Assembly: GCA_002344795.1 (NCBI GenBank) | Contig: DDUM01000002.1 | Span: 115,131 to 179,130 of the forward strand | DNA: 64,000 bases | Origin: Flammeovirgaceae bacterium UBA2338 | GTDB taxonomy: Bacteria; Bacteroidota; Bacteroidia; Cytophagales; Cyclobacteriaceae | Direction of reading: 5' to 3' | In this document: positions 32,657 to 41,313 of the stretch, piece after piece | How positions within the stretch are numbered: the first letter of the stretch is position 1 | Layout of the letters: every line of letters begins with the position of its first letter | The notes under the pieces: generated by a model | What the model saw: the letters and a program-made list of their open reading frames with translations, nothing else | Told to the model about the DNA's origin: nothing | The model's database searches: none | Translations under genes and position numbers: made by a program

Positions 32657-33688
32657 TTAGTTAGTAATACGCACCAGTGGAAATTTAATATAGTTTTCTT
32701 GATCTGCTTTTACCTGCACAAATGGTTTTTCACTAAAAAAAGAATAGGATCGCTGCAGTTTTTCAAATGATTCCTGGCTGTCTTCCGGTGTAACCAATCG
32801 CTCGTTGAGGGTGTGATTCATAACAAGATACCCATCTTCCAGATAACATTTAATATCAAGGGGTACATGAGGAGCAATTAATGTATTTCTCACCACATGG
32901 TCAATCGATACAATTAGCGACCCTGGGATTAAATGTACATTATCCTCATTGACCTGCATGTCCAGGTTAATCTGATTTTGGTATTTAACATTTAAAATTG
33001 CGGTAAGATAGTTCACAGCTTGAAGCTCTTCAGCAAGTGGAATGAGTTCTTTGTTGCGATTGACAATACTGTACCTATAGATGCCGGCCAAATTATCGAT
33101 CAGCTCGTCAGCATAATCAACATTTTTGTGAAGGGTAATGATCAAGCTTTCTAAACTCTCATAAAGAAGATTTGGATTCACATCATTTTTAAACGAATTA
33201 AACTCCGATTCAAGATTGTCACGCAATACCCTTTCTTCCTCTATTTTTATTTTATTCTCTCTAAATAGAAATACCTGGCTAAAGAACAGAATGTTGTACA
33301 GCAGTCCCCCGGCTCCGTAAACGATGAGAAATAAATTGAGTTCAGAAGAGCCAATGCTAAAACCAATTACCCAGCGGAAATAGACAGAAATAGAAATGCC
33401 AACTAGTGTAAGCGAGATCAGAAGTGTCAGTATCATTTGATAAATGATTCTTGTTTGAATGCTTCGTTCACTGGATAATTTCTTATTGAAGCCCCAGATG
33501 ACCAGCCGCATGGATTCGAAGGCAATGTAACTTAGGGCGATGCAGACATAAAGCTCCTGATTGTTGAATGTTTCATTTAACTGCTCTACCGTGTTATTGA
33601 TTAGAATAATTAAAAGGTAAACCAATATCCCAAACATTGGAGCGGCACCAAGGCGAAAGAATGCATTATGGATAAAAAACCTCGGCAT
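32657..33688 (-). CDS. LytS-type kinase homologue lacking catalytic residues (pseudokinase)
   Basis: 343 aa with four or five membrane helices (about 17-32, 46-66, 82-108, 118-142), a linker helix and a His_kinase-like domain. The normal phospho-acceptor motif NPHFLFNSLN appears as NPNLLYESLE: the histidine is Asn173. The ATP-binding N box (normally ENAIKHG) reads DHVVRNTL (263-270), losing the Mg-binding asparagine, and the glycine box is absent. Fold-level similarity to the neighbour kinase is clear (FEKLQRSYSFFSEKP against LANIKNRYKFFTNEK). It should not autophosphorylate. The start shares one base with the upstream kinase stop (TAATG), so the two are co-translated. A heterodimer or inhibitor role is my inference. 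Confidence 0.85.
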   Translation of the reverse strand: MPRFFIHNAFFRLGAAPMFGILVYLLIILINNTVEQLNETFNNQELYVCIALSYIAFESMRLVIWGFNKKLSSERSIQTRIIYQMILTLLISLTLVGISISVYFRWVIGFSIGSSELNLFLIVYGAGGLLYNILFFSQVFLFRENKIKIEEERVLRDNLESEFNSFKNDVNPNLLYESLESLIITLHKNVDYADELIDNLAGIYRYSIVNRNKELIPLAEELQAVNYLTAILNVKYQNQINLDMQVNEDNVHLIPGSLIVSIDHVVRNTLIAPHVPLDIKCYLEDGYLVMNHTLNERLVTPEDSQESFEKLQRSYSFFSEKPFVQVKADQENYIKFPLVRITN

Positions 33689-34788
33689 TAATGAAGATTG
33701 GGGTAAGGGATAATAATGTCATCTGTGTTGCTGATTGTATTGATAACAGGAAGCTGAACAACAAACTTATCGGTGTCTTTGATAATGATTTTTTCATTCG
33801 TAAAGAACTTATACCTGTTTTTGATATTGGCAAGGCCTATATTCAGGCTGTGGGCATTTGATGCGATTGTTTTGGTGCTGCTAACATTAATGAATGTGTT
33901 GTCCTGAGCTGCAATGTAAATGAACAAGGGATGGCTTTTTGATATCTCATTGTGTTTCACCGCATTTTCGATGAGCATTTGAATGGCTAAGGGAGGAATC
34001 TTGGAATCCATGAGCCGAGAAGGAATGTTAATATCTAATTGAAGATGATCCTGATACCGCACCTGCATAAGGTAATAGTAGGATTTTACGAATGCCAATT
34101 CCTCTGAAAGGGTAACCAGTTTTCTCTTTTGGTTGTTAATTACATAGCGAAAGGTGTCGGCCATTCTTCTAATGAACTCTTCCGCTACTTTGCTGTCTTT
34201 ATATAAAAGTGAGGAAATGGTATTGAGACAGTTGAATAAATAATGTGGACTTATTTGGCTTTTTAGTGATTCAAATTGAAGTTCCATTTGCCAGCGTTCT
34301 GATCTAAGTTGATCAACCTGGGTAGATGCAAAATATCGGTAGGAATAAAACCATCCGTAGAACACCTCATAGATAAAAAGAATGATGAGATTGAGTATTC
34401 CTAGTTTCCAAATCTCTTCGTGCCATTGCAGATAGAAGGGCTCGGCCTTTTGTTTGTAATACAATACAATGCTATAACCAAGTACACCTAATAATAGCGA
34501 AACAGCGATGAAGTTGAGTAAAAAACCAGCAACAAATCTGGTAAAGAACATTTTTTTCCAACTGATAAATTTATCCAATGTTTTATCAATAGCACTCACC
34601 ATCAGACTGGATAAGTTTGCCATGATAACACTGATAACAAAAAAGTATTTCTCTTTTGCCAATGTGGGCAGCGTGCCCGTTTCACTATAAAAAAGATAAA
34701 CAAAAATGGATATGCCAAGTACTGATACGATGACAAAAAATATCAAGTACTTTTTCATTGATACTTGCAAATGGATGAATGATTGCAC
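33688..34788 (-). CDS. LytS-type sensor histidine kinase
   Basis: 366 aa; a start at codon 11 (34758) is also possible. Four membrane helices (about 13-34, 47-66, 82-110, 128-150), then a coiled linker and an intact His_kinase domain. The phospho-acceptor is His182 in SQISPHYLFNCLNTIS. The N box is LIENAVKHNEI with Asn275, and the glycine box is NIGLANIKNRY. It would phosphorylate the LytTR regulator two genes downstream. The gene between them is a degenerate kinase. It lies 47 bases after the SDHY-repeat protein gene on the same strand. The kinase has almost no extracytoplasmic part, so the signal may be membrane-borne or come from a partner protein. Confidence 0.9.
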   Translation of the reverse strand: MQSFIHLQVSMKKYLIFFVIVSVLGISIFVYLFYSETGTLPTLAKEKYFFVISVIMANLSSLMVSAIDKTLDKFISWKKMFFTRFVAGFLLNFIAVSLLLGVLGYSIVLYYKQKAEPFYLQWHEEIWKLGILNLIILFIYEVFYGWFYSYRYFASTQVDQLRSERWQMELQFESLKSQISPHYLFNCLNTISSLLYKDSKVAEEFIRRMADTFRYVINNQKRKLVTLSEELAFVKSYYYLMQVRYQDHLQLDINIPSRLMDSKIPPLAIQMLIENAVKHNEISKSHPLFIYIAAQDNTFINVSSTKTIASNAHSLNIGLANIKNRYKFFTNEKIIIKDTDKFVVQLPVINTISNTDDIIIPYPNLH

Positions 34789-34835
34789 ACCATTAAACTA
34801 CTGAATAAAAATAAGTTGGGGAAATGAACTTCAGT

Positions 34836-36263
34836 TCAATTATCGTTTATTGCCCTCATTACCCTTCCATAATAGGTTTCAGAGTCAATTTTTTTTGCTG
34901 CCAGATTAAACGCATCTTTTACCCGTTCGTGGCTATTTCTAATTTTAGGAGCTGCGGTTATTAGCACTTCGGAAAGATAATGATCCGATTCTATTCTGCC
35001 GGCAGCTTCCAAAAGAGTGACCATATTGTTGTCGCTCAACGGGTGAGAGAGTGCATCTTTCAGTATGAGTGTAGCATAGTGATCACTATCGAGCGATCCT
35101 GCTCTTGTCATCAATTGGGTAAACACCTGATCATTTATTTTTTGTTTCTCCAGAATAACTTCAAGTACCATACTGCTGTAATGATCAGAATCGATTGATC
35201 CCGTAATGTTAATCAACGTCATCTGTAGGTCATCTGTGATGGGGTCACGCAATAGTGAGGTAAGCACTTCCGATTTATAGTGATCCGAGTCGATATCTTT
35301 TACGGATTCGAGTGCTCTTTGGAATGAAGTATTTGAAAGCCCATTTTTATTTAATGCCCTGTTGAGAACAACACTTCGGTAATAATCTGAGTCAATCGTT
35401 TTGGATGTGTTGATCATCTCACCGATGATTTCATCATCCAGGTTTTCCTTCCTTAATAAGGAGGTAAGCACTTCTGTTTTATAATGATCGGAGTCCATTG
35501 ATCCTGCCGACTTCATGATTATCTTGACTGCATTGTTGGTAATAAACTCAGATTCTAAACCAGTTTTAATAACTTCTGTTTTATAATGATCAGAGTCCAT
35601 TTCATTAGTTGCCCTAAATGCTGCTTCGAGTGCATCATTCGACTTCACAAATTTGGACATGTTGTTTTTTAGGAACCCCGCCAGGTAATAGTTAGAGTTA
35701 AGTGTTCCGGCAATATGATCTATAACTCTTGAATAATCGCTTGGTTTGATGGCCTGCTTCATCAGCAGGTTGGCATAATGAGATTTTACGTAATTACTCG
35801 CCAGTCTGTCGATTTCACTTAAGACTGCAGGTGGGCCACCTTTTTTAAAGAACCGATCTACCCGGCTTTCTGCTCCAATGGTGGTGCTGCGAACCAGCTC
35901 GGGTAATACCTCTGCCATCCACACCCTGCCTGCGGGTTCAAATGGAACTTTGGTTCTTCCCTCGTAATATTCCTTTTTCAACCCATTTGCTTCAGGGGAT
36001 ACGATTAATGTTCTTCGGCTTCCAAAAACGGTCTTTTTTACTTCCAGATAACCATCCGGTGACATACTTTTTATGTCTTTATCATCATCGGTCAATTCAA
36101 TTTTACCCCTCAATTCCACATCAAAACTGGAAAGGCCACTTCTATTTTTAATGACAATTTTATTATGATCCTGCTTTATTTGAACATTGGCCTCCTGACC
36201 ATAGTGGCTGATCACTATGGTGGTCAGTAGAAGTGTTACAAGCAAACTTTTAACCTTAAACAT
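34836..36263 (-). CDS. Secreted protein with eight 34-residue SDHY repeats
   Basis: 475 aa from the ATG at 36263, which starts a good signal peptide (FKVKSLLVTLLLTTIVISHYGQ). A longer frame would put 18 hydrophilic residues before it, so I reject that start. The N-terminal domain (about 25-130) is beta-rich (IVIKNRSGLSSFDVELRGKI; DGYLEVKKTVFGSRRTLIV). The C-terminal half is an alpha-helical array with the motif D-S-D-[HY]-Y at about residues 223, 257, 291, 325, 358, 392, 425 and 460, a spacing of 33-35. Earlier weaker units (LNSNYYLAG) exist. Helical solenoids of this period bind proteins or peptides. I do not know the family's function. Its place ahead of the LytS/LytTR genes suggests an extracytoplasmic input. 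Confidence 0.75.
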   Translation of the reverse strand: MFKVKSLLVTLLLTTIVISHYGQEANVQIKQDHNKIVIKNRSGLSSFDVELRGKIELTDDDKDIKSMSPDGYLEVKKTVFGSRRTLIVSPEANGLKKEYYEGRTKVPFEPAGRVWMAEVLPELVRSTTIGAESRVDRFFKKGGPPAVLSEIDRLASNYVKSHYANLLMKQAIKPSDYSRVIDHIAGTLNSNYYLAGFLKNNMSKFVKSNDALEAAFRATNEMDSDHYKTEVIKTGLESEFITNNAVKIIMKSAGSMDSDHYKTEVLTSLLRKENLDDEIIGEMINTSKTIDSDYYRSVVLNRALNKNGLSNTSFQRALESVKDIDSDHYKSEVLTSLLRDPITDDLQMTLINITGSIDSDHYSSMVLEVILEKQKINDQVFTQLMTRAGSLDSDHYATLILKDALSHPLSDNNMVTLLEAAGRIESDHYLSEVLITAAPKIRNSHERVKDAFNLAAKKIDSETYYGRVMRAINDN

Positions 36264-36443
36264 ATCTTTATGATTCTTTTTACTGATTATACCCACAAAT
36301 GAAGTATTTAGGTTCACTTCTTACAAGGACTATGCATTGAGCTGCTGAAATAGTGTAGTGAGTTGCAAGGATCAGCATTTGTTTGTTGTGTTGGAGCCAG
36401 TAATAGTAACCTAAGCAAGGCGAATTACTTCACCTATTATTTC

Positions 36444-36451
36444 TAAATTTG
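36444..36451 (+). promoter_or_regulatory. -7 element of the glycosyltransferase gene
   Basis: taaatttg is an exact TAnnTTTG match and ends 17 bases before the TTG start at 36469. No clear -33 TTG was found at the right distance. Confidence 0.4.
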
Positions 36452-36468
36452 AAAAAAATACCCAGAAG

Positions 36469-37452
36469 TTGAATATTCTTATAGTACTACCGAGTGTTAT
36501 CCCTGCACCCAAATACGGTGGAACAGAGAGGGTAGTTTGGTATCTCGGAAAAGAACTTATTGAATTAGGACATAAGGTTACTTTTTTGGTAAATGAAGGC
36601 TCCTACTGTGATTTTGGTCAAGTCATTTATATTGACAAAAACAAAAGTATTTCTGAGCAAATTCCAGAATCAATTGACCTGGTTCATTTTAATTATTTGC
36701 ATGACGAAGTGATCGATAAGCCATCGATTACTACAATGCATGTTAATATTAATGATGATCGGACTCTTAATCAGAATACTGTTTTTGTATCAAAAAATCA
36801 TGCTTCAAGATTTGGATCAACTTCATTTGTTCATAATGGTATGGATTGGAATGATTATGGGGAAATAGATCTCAAAAATAAAAGAACCTACTTTCATTTT
36901 TTAGGAAATGCCGCGTGGAGAGTAAAGAATTTAAAAGGGGCAATTGAGGTAATTAAAATAACTAAATCTGAAAGATTAAAAGTACTTGGAGGAAAGAGGT
37001 TGAACATCAAGATGGGATTTCGGTTGACACTAAATCATCGAATTAAATTTTATGGCCAGGTGGGAGGTGAAGAGAAAAATAGATTATTAAGATATTCAAA
37101 GGGATTAGTTTTTCCTGTCCGATGGAATGAACCATTTGGTTTGGCCATAACGGAGAGTTTCTATTTCGGGTGCCCTGTGTTTGGCACTCCTTATGGTTCT
37201 CTGCCAGAATTAGTTTCAAAAGAAGTTGGCTACTTGTCCAACAATGCAGTTGATTTGGCAAACGCAATTCAAAATGTTGATGCGTACTCTAGAGCAAGAT
37301 GCCATGAATATGCCAGAGATATTTTTAACTCTAAAGCAATGACCAAAGAATACCTGAGTAAATATGAAAAGGTGCTCAATGGGGAAAATTTAAACCCTGC
37401 TTCTCCTAAATTGGTAAGTAAACAAGAAGAGAAATTTTTACCCTGGAACTGA
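36469..37452 (+). CDS. Glycosyltransferase family 4 protein
   Basis: 327 aa from a TTG start; no ATG fits the conserved N-terminus NILIVLPSVIPAPKYGGTER. That segment is the GT-B acceptor-side start with the glycine loop KYGGTER. The donor-binding half includes LGNAAWRVKNLKGAIEV and the EPFGLAITE motif (Ex7E; WNEPFGLAITESFYFGCPVF). It transfers a sugar from a nucleotide donor to an unknown acceptor. No other sugar-polymer genes are nearby. The coding sequence looks more A/T-rich than its neighbours and starts at a rare codon, which would fit horizontal transfer, but that is an impression only. Confidence 0.85.
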   Translation: MNILIVLPSVIPAPKYGGTERVVWYLGKELIELGHKVTFLVNEGSYCDFGQVIYIDKNKSISEQIPESIDLVHFNYLHDEVIDKPSITTMHVNINDDRTLNQNTVFVSKNHASRFGSTSFVHNGMDWNDYGEIDLKNKRTYFHFLGNAAWRVKNLKGAIEVIKITKSERLKVLGGKRLNIKMGFRLTLNHRIKFYGQVGGEEKNRLLRYSKGLVFPVRWNEPFGLAITESFYFGCPVFGTPYGSLPELVSKEVGYLSNNAVDLANAIQNVDAYSRARCHEYARDIFNSKAMTKEYLSKYEKVLNGENLNPASPKLVSKQEEKFLPWN

Positions 37453-37484
37453 TGGGTTCATTTTTTTCTTGAAAACGAAAAGCT

Positions 37485-38291
37485 TTACCTTATTCCCCTT
37501 TGCCGTACCGCCTCAAAGACAACAATTGCGGCAGCAACTGAAACGTTCATAGAATCGATTTGTCCATTCATAGGTATAATGATGTTTGCATCAGCGTTTT
37601 TTATCCACTCGTCCGTTAACCCAAAAGCTTCACTTCCCATCACGATAGCACATGCAGATTGATAAGATGCACTTGTATAGGGTATGGATCCTTCCAGATA
37701 GGTGCAAAATATTTTAATCTGATTTTTCTTTAGCCATGAAATGCTTTCTTCAGAAGTAGCGACCGCGATTTGATTCGTGAATACACAACCAACACTTGAT
37801 CGTACTACGTTGGGATTATACAGATCTGTTTGTGGGTCGCAAATAATAATCGCATCGACACCCGCTGCATCAGCGGTTCGAAGGATTGCCCCAAGGTTGC
37901 CAGGTTTTTCTAATCGCTCCAGAATTAGCAATAGTGGATTATCCTTCAATTCAATATCAGCAAGTTCATGCGTACCTTGCTTAGCAATGCCAATTACCCC
38001 ACCTGTTGTTTCACGATAGGCAATTTTATCAAATACGTTCTGCCCAATAGGATACAAATGATTTTTGTTAAACCCTGACTGAATAAGAATCTTTTCTTCA
38101 ATTAAATCAACTGAATAATAAACAGCCTCAACCTCATAGCCATTACTTTTCGCCAGCTTCAGTTCTTTCAGTCCTTCAATTACAAACACGCCTAGCTTTT
38201 TGCGTTCTCTTGATTTATCGAGCGACAAAAGATGTTTTACCTTTGGGTTACTCGTGCTGGTGATAACAGGATGTATTTGTAAATTTTTCAA
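37485..38291 (-). CDS. SpoU/TrmH-family RNA 2'-O-ribose methyltransferase
   Basis: 268 aa. An N-terminal substrate-binding domain (about 1-95, ITSTSNPKVKHLLSLDKSRE) is followed by the SPOUT methyltransferase domain. Motif 1 is LERLEKPGNLGAILRTADAAG, motif 2 IVMGSEAFGLTDEW and motif 3 IPMNGQIDSMNVSVAAAIV, which together build the knotted AdoMet site. It methylates a ribose in rRNA or tRNA; the exact nucleotide is unknown. It is convergent with the glycosyltransferase and divergent from the TPR kinase. Confidence 0.92.
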   Translation of the reverse strand: MKNLQIHPVITSTSNPKVKHLLSLDKSRERKKLGVFVIEGLKELKLAKSNGYEVEAVYYSVDLIEEKILIQSGFNKNHLYPIGQNVFDKIAYRETTGGVIGIAKQGTHELADIELKDNPLLLILERLEKPGNLGAILRTADAAGVDAIIICDPQTDLYNPNVVRSSVGCVFTNQIAVATSEESISWLKKNQIKIFCTYLEGSIPYTSASYQSACAIVMGSEAFGLTDEWIKNADANIIIPMNGQIDSMNVSVAAAIVVFEAVRQRGIR

Positions 38292-38390
38292 TTATCCGGA
38301 TTTTATTACATGATCGTACTATTACGTTAATGGTCACCATATAAAAACCAAAGGTTGGTAAATTTCGGCTATTTTCATTATTAAATTGGT

Positions 38391-40292
38391 TTGATGGTTT
38401 GTAAGATTAAACTATTCGTATTCATTTCTTTTTTATCGGTCACCCTGTTGGCACAGGATTTGGATTCATTGGTTACGATGCTTGAATCTGCTCCACCAGG
38501 AGAGGCCAGGGTTGATTTACTCAATCGCATTGTTACCCAAATGCGGGAAAGGAATATTTACGATGCAGTAAAGTATGGTACAGAAGCAAAAGATCTTTCA
38601 AAGAAGATTGACTACCTGGAGGGCTACAGCCTTGCATTGGAAAATTTAGGTTGGATATATTACCGAAGAGGGCTCTATTCAGATGCTTTTGAGCTTTCAC
38701 AGCAGGCATTGAAAATCACGGAAACATTGGGAGATTCCACTGCAATGGCCAGGTGTTTGAATAACGTAGCTGCAATAAATTATGAACAATCACAATATCG
38801 GGATGCAGTAAACAGATTCAATAGGGCCTATCAGATTTCTTCAAGGAAGGATGACATAGAAACAGCTGTAAGGAGCTTGAATAATATTTCCTTTTCCTAT
38901 TTGGCTCTAAAAAAAATAGACTCAGCAAAATACTACGCATTAAGGGCCATAGAGAGTAGCAGTATCCATCGCGAAGGTTACCTTCCGGCATTTAGCTACC
39001 GCATTCTGGGTGATATTGAATTTGAAAAAGGAAATTTAGGAACAGCTCTGGGATACTTCACTGAATCAATGAAAATAGGCGAGGCTACTGAAAACTATTT
39101 TATTCAGGCTTCGACTCTTCACCGGATTGGGAAAGTATATGCCAGACAAAAGAAATTCAAAACAGCACTGGAAACCCTCAATAAAAATATACAAATCGCT
39201 CAAAAAAATGGATACGCAGATGAGTTGGAGCGAACCTATAAACTAATCTCCGAAATTAATTATTCAAATAATAATGCAGAATTAGCACTGCAATACCTTA
39301 CTAAACATTTGGCCATTCATGATAGCCTAATGAACCAAAGAAACAGTGAAAGAATGAATTTGCTTTCTGCTCAATTTGAGACAGAACTAAAGCAATCACA
39401 AATCGAGTTGTTGACGCAAAATGCGAAAGTCAGAGAAGAGGAGATTAAAAGACAAAAAACACTTGGTTACTTTTATGTAGGCTGTTTTGTGCTGGGAACA
39501 TCCATTGCAGTTATACTGCTATATAGCAATAAAAAAATCAAGAAAATAAATTTTGAACTTGAGGTTAAAACGGATCAGGTAAAGTCCCAGGCAGCTCAGC
39601 TGAGTAATATCAATAAGACAAAAGACAAACTTCTCTCAATAATAAGTCACGATATTCGAAGCCCGCTTTCTAGTTTACGAGGAGTGTTAAATATTTCTCA
39701 GGCAGGGGGGATGTCATCTCAGGAGTTCGCTCAGTTAACTACACAAATCCGTGTTCAACTAGATACTGTATATGACGATTTGGAAAACCTTCTTCAGTGG
39801 ACACAATCTCAATTACAAGGGTTAAATGTTAACCCGGAAGTCTTTGATCTCAAGGATTGTGTAGATGAGGTAACTTTTCTTTTTGAGTCGAGTGCCACAG
39901 CAAAGAAGATTAAAATATTTAATCATATTGATGCCAATATTCGGGTAAATGCAGATGCTAACCATGTGAAACTTATTCTTCGCAATCTTTTGTCCAATGC
40001 AATAAAGTTTAGTTCTGAGAATGGGGAGGTTATTTTGTCTAACACCATTATAGATAGATATGTTGAAATTTCGGTAAGTGATACTGGGGTAGGATTGAAC
40101 GAAGATGAAATATCCAGGTTATTTAATCCCTCTGTGCACTTTACCAAAGAAGGAACAGAAAATGAAAAGGGGATGGGAGTAGGGTTGTTGCTTACCAAAG
40201 AATTTGTGGAGAAGAATGGTGGGACCATGACGGTTACAAGCGAACCGAATAAGGGTTCAAGGTTTTCCTTCACCCTCAGGAGGGCAGACTAA
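38391..40292 (+). CDS. TPR-containing sensor histidine kinase (orphan)
   Basis: 633 aa. A signal peptide (1-21) precedes six or so periplasmic TPR units (about 40-310: EGYSLALENLGWIYYRRGLY, ARCLNNVAAINYEQSQYRDA). One membrane helix lies at about 355-377 (YFYVGCFVLGTSIAVILLY). A coiled coil follows, then HisKA with His420 (SIISHDIRSPLSSLRG), and HATPase with N box LLSNAIKFS, G1 DTGVGLNED and G2 GMGVGLLLTKEF. All catalytic residues are present. No regulator is adjacent. The TPR array probably binds a periplasmic protein. Confidence 0.9.
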   Translation: MMVCKIKLFVFISFLSVTLLAQDLDSLVTMLESAPPGEARVDLLNRIVTQMRERNIYDAVKYGTEAKDLSKKIDYLEGYSLALENLGWIYYRRGLYSDAFELSQQALKITETLGDSTAMARCLNNVAAINYEQSQYRDAVNRFNRAYQISSRKDDIETAVRSLNNISFSYLALKKIDSAKYYALRAIESSSIHREGYLPAFSYRILGDIEFEKGNLGTALGYFTESMKIGEATENYFIQASTLHRIGKVYARQKKFKTALETLNKNIQIAQKNGYADELERTYKLISEINYSNNNAELALQYLTKHLAIHDSLMNQRNSERMNLLSAQFETELKQSQIELLTQNAKVREEEIKRQKTLGYFYVGCFVLGTSIAVILLYSNKKIKKINFELEVKTDQVKSQAAQLSNINKTKDKLLSIISHDIRSPLSSLRGVLNISQAGGMSSQEFAQLTTQIRVQLDTVYDDLENLLQWTQSQLQGLNVNPEVFDLKDCVDEVTFLFESSATAKKIKIFNHIDANIRVNADANHVKLILRNLLSNAIKFSSENGEVILSNTIIDRYVEISVSDTGVGLNEDEISRLFNPSVHFTKEGTENEKGMGVGLLLTKEFVEKNGGTMTVTSEPNKGSRFSFTLRRAD

Positions 40293-40330
40293 GTTTGTTA
40301 CTTTAGGTAAACACCAATACCTTTCGGTTT

Positions 40331-41218
40331 ATGTTAATGCGTCATCCTTCAGGCTGGAAAGAGTATGAACTTATCGACTCGGGCAATTTTGAAAAGCTCG
40401 AACGTTTTGGAGATTACACACTGGTGAGGCCAGAGCCACAGGCTATTTGGGAGCCACTATTATCAAAGGAAGAGTGGAAGAAAAAGGCCGATGCACATTT
40501 CAACAGGGAACAAAAAGAAAACTATCGTTTTGGTGAAGAGGCAAAAGGCGGATGGAAGAAGAATAAGAACATGCCGGATAGCTGGCAGATTTATTATGAC
40601 CCATTGAAACTTACTTTACGCCTTGCGCTTACAGGATTTGGACACGTTGGAATATTTCCTGAACAAGCCAACAACTGGGATTTTATAAATGAAACCGTGA
40701 GATCCTGGAATGGAGCAGATTCCAAAGTACTTAATCTTTTTGCATACACGGGTGCAGCGTCAGTAGTAGCAAGAATGGCTGGGTCTGATGTCACGCACGT
40801 TGATTCCTCCCGCCCTGGGCTCAATTGGGCCAATCAGAATATGCAATTGAACCACCAAAAGGACATCCGTTGGGTTTATGAGGATGCGCTGAAGTTTGTG
40901 AAACGGGAAGTCAAACGTGGAAACAAATACAATGGGATAATTATGGACCCACCACCCTATGGAAGAGGTCCAGATGGGGAAAAATGGATGCTTCAGGATA
41001 AACTCAACGATCTGGTACGCTTGAGCAGTGAATTATTGGCACCAAAACAGAGATTCTTCATTTTGAGTATGTATGCAGTAGGGCTATCTGCTCAGGTAGG
41101 GCTTAATGTTGTGCAGTCGCATTTTCAGGCTGAAAAACCAGAATTTGGTGAGTTTAGTCTTTATTCAAATGAAGGGAGGCACTTGCCTATGGGAACCTTT
41201 TTGCGTTTTAGGAGTTAA
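40331..41218 (+). CDS. RlmI-like class I SAM-dependent methyltransferase
   Basis: 295 aa; ATG at codon 3 is an alternative start. The AdoMet-binding motif is VLNLFAYTGAASVVARMAG (about 135-153), the acidic loop is THVDSSRPGLNWANQN, and the catalytic-type motif is IIMDPPPYGRGPDGEKW (about 200-216). This set matches bacterial RlmI/YwbD-type 23S rRNA cytosine C5 methyltransferases, though the N-terminal PUA domain of RlmI seems missing or reduced. The target base is therefore uncertain. It is transcribed in line with typA, 95 bases apart. Confidence 0.85.
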   Translation: MLMRHPSGWKEYELIDSGNFEKLERFGDYTLVRPEPQAIWEPLLSKEEWKKKADAHFNREQKENYRFGEEAKGGWKKNKNMPDSWQIYYDPLKLTLRLALTGFGHVGIFPEQANNWDFINETVRSWNGADSKVLNLFAYTGAASVVARMAGSDVTHVDSSRPGLNWANQNMQLNHQKDIRWVYEDALKFVKREVKRGNKYNGIIMDPPPYGRGPDGEKWMLQDKLNDLVRLSSELLAPKQRFFILSMYAVGLSAQVGLNVVQSHFQAEKPEFGEFSLYSNEGRHLPMGTFLRFRS

Positions 41219-41269
41219 AAAAGTACCACCAGATTCTAAGCTGGGTTTAACTAATCGTCAAATTAACTC

Positions 41270-41277
41270 TATCTTTG
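41270..41277 (+). promoter_or_regulatory. -7 element of typA
   Basis: tatctttg is an exact TAnnTTTG match and ends 36 bases before the typA ATG at 41314. It supports the ATG over the earlier TTG at 41275, which overlaps the promoter itself. Confidence 0.5.
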
Positions 41278-41313
41278 CGCCCTTTATTTATTAGAAGGGG
41301 AATTATAACCTAT

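Noticed and set aside
34836..36263. Tandem DNA repeat or CRISPR-like array
   Set aside because: The regularity is at the protein level (34-residue units); the DNA copies are diverged and there are no uniform spacers.
41275..41313. Earlier TTG start for typA
   Set aside because: It falls within the predicted -7 box, and the conserved N-terminus begins at the ATG at 41314.
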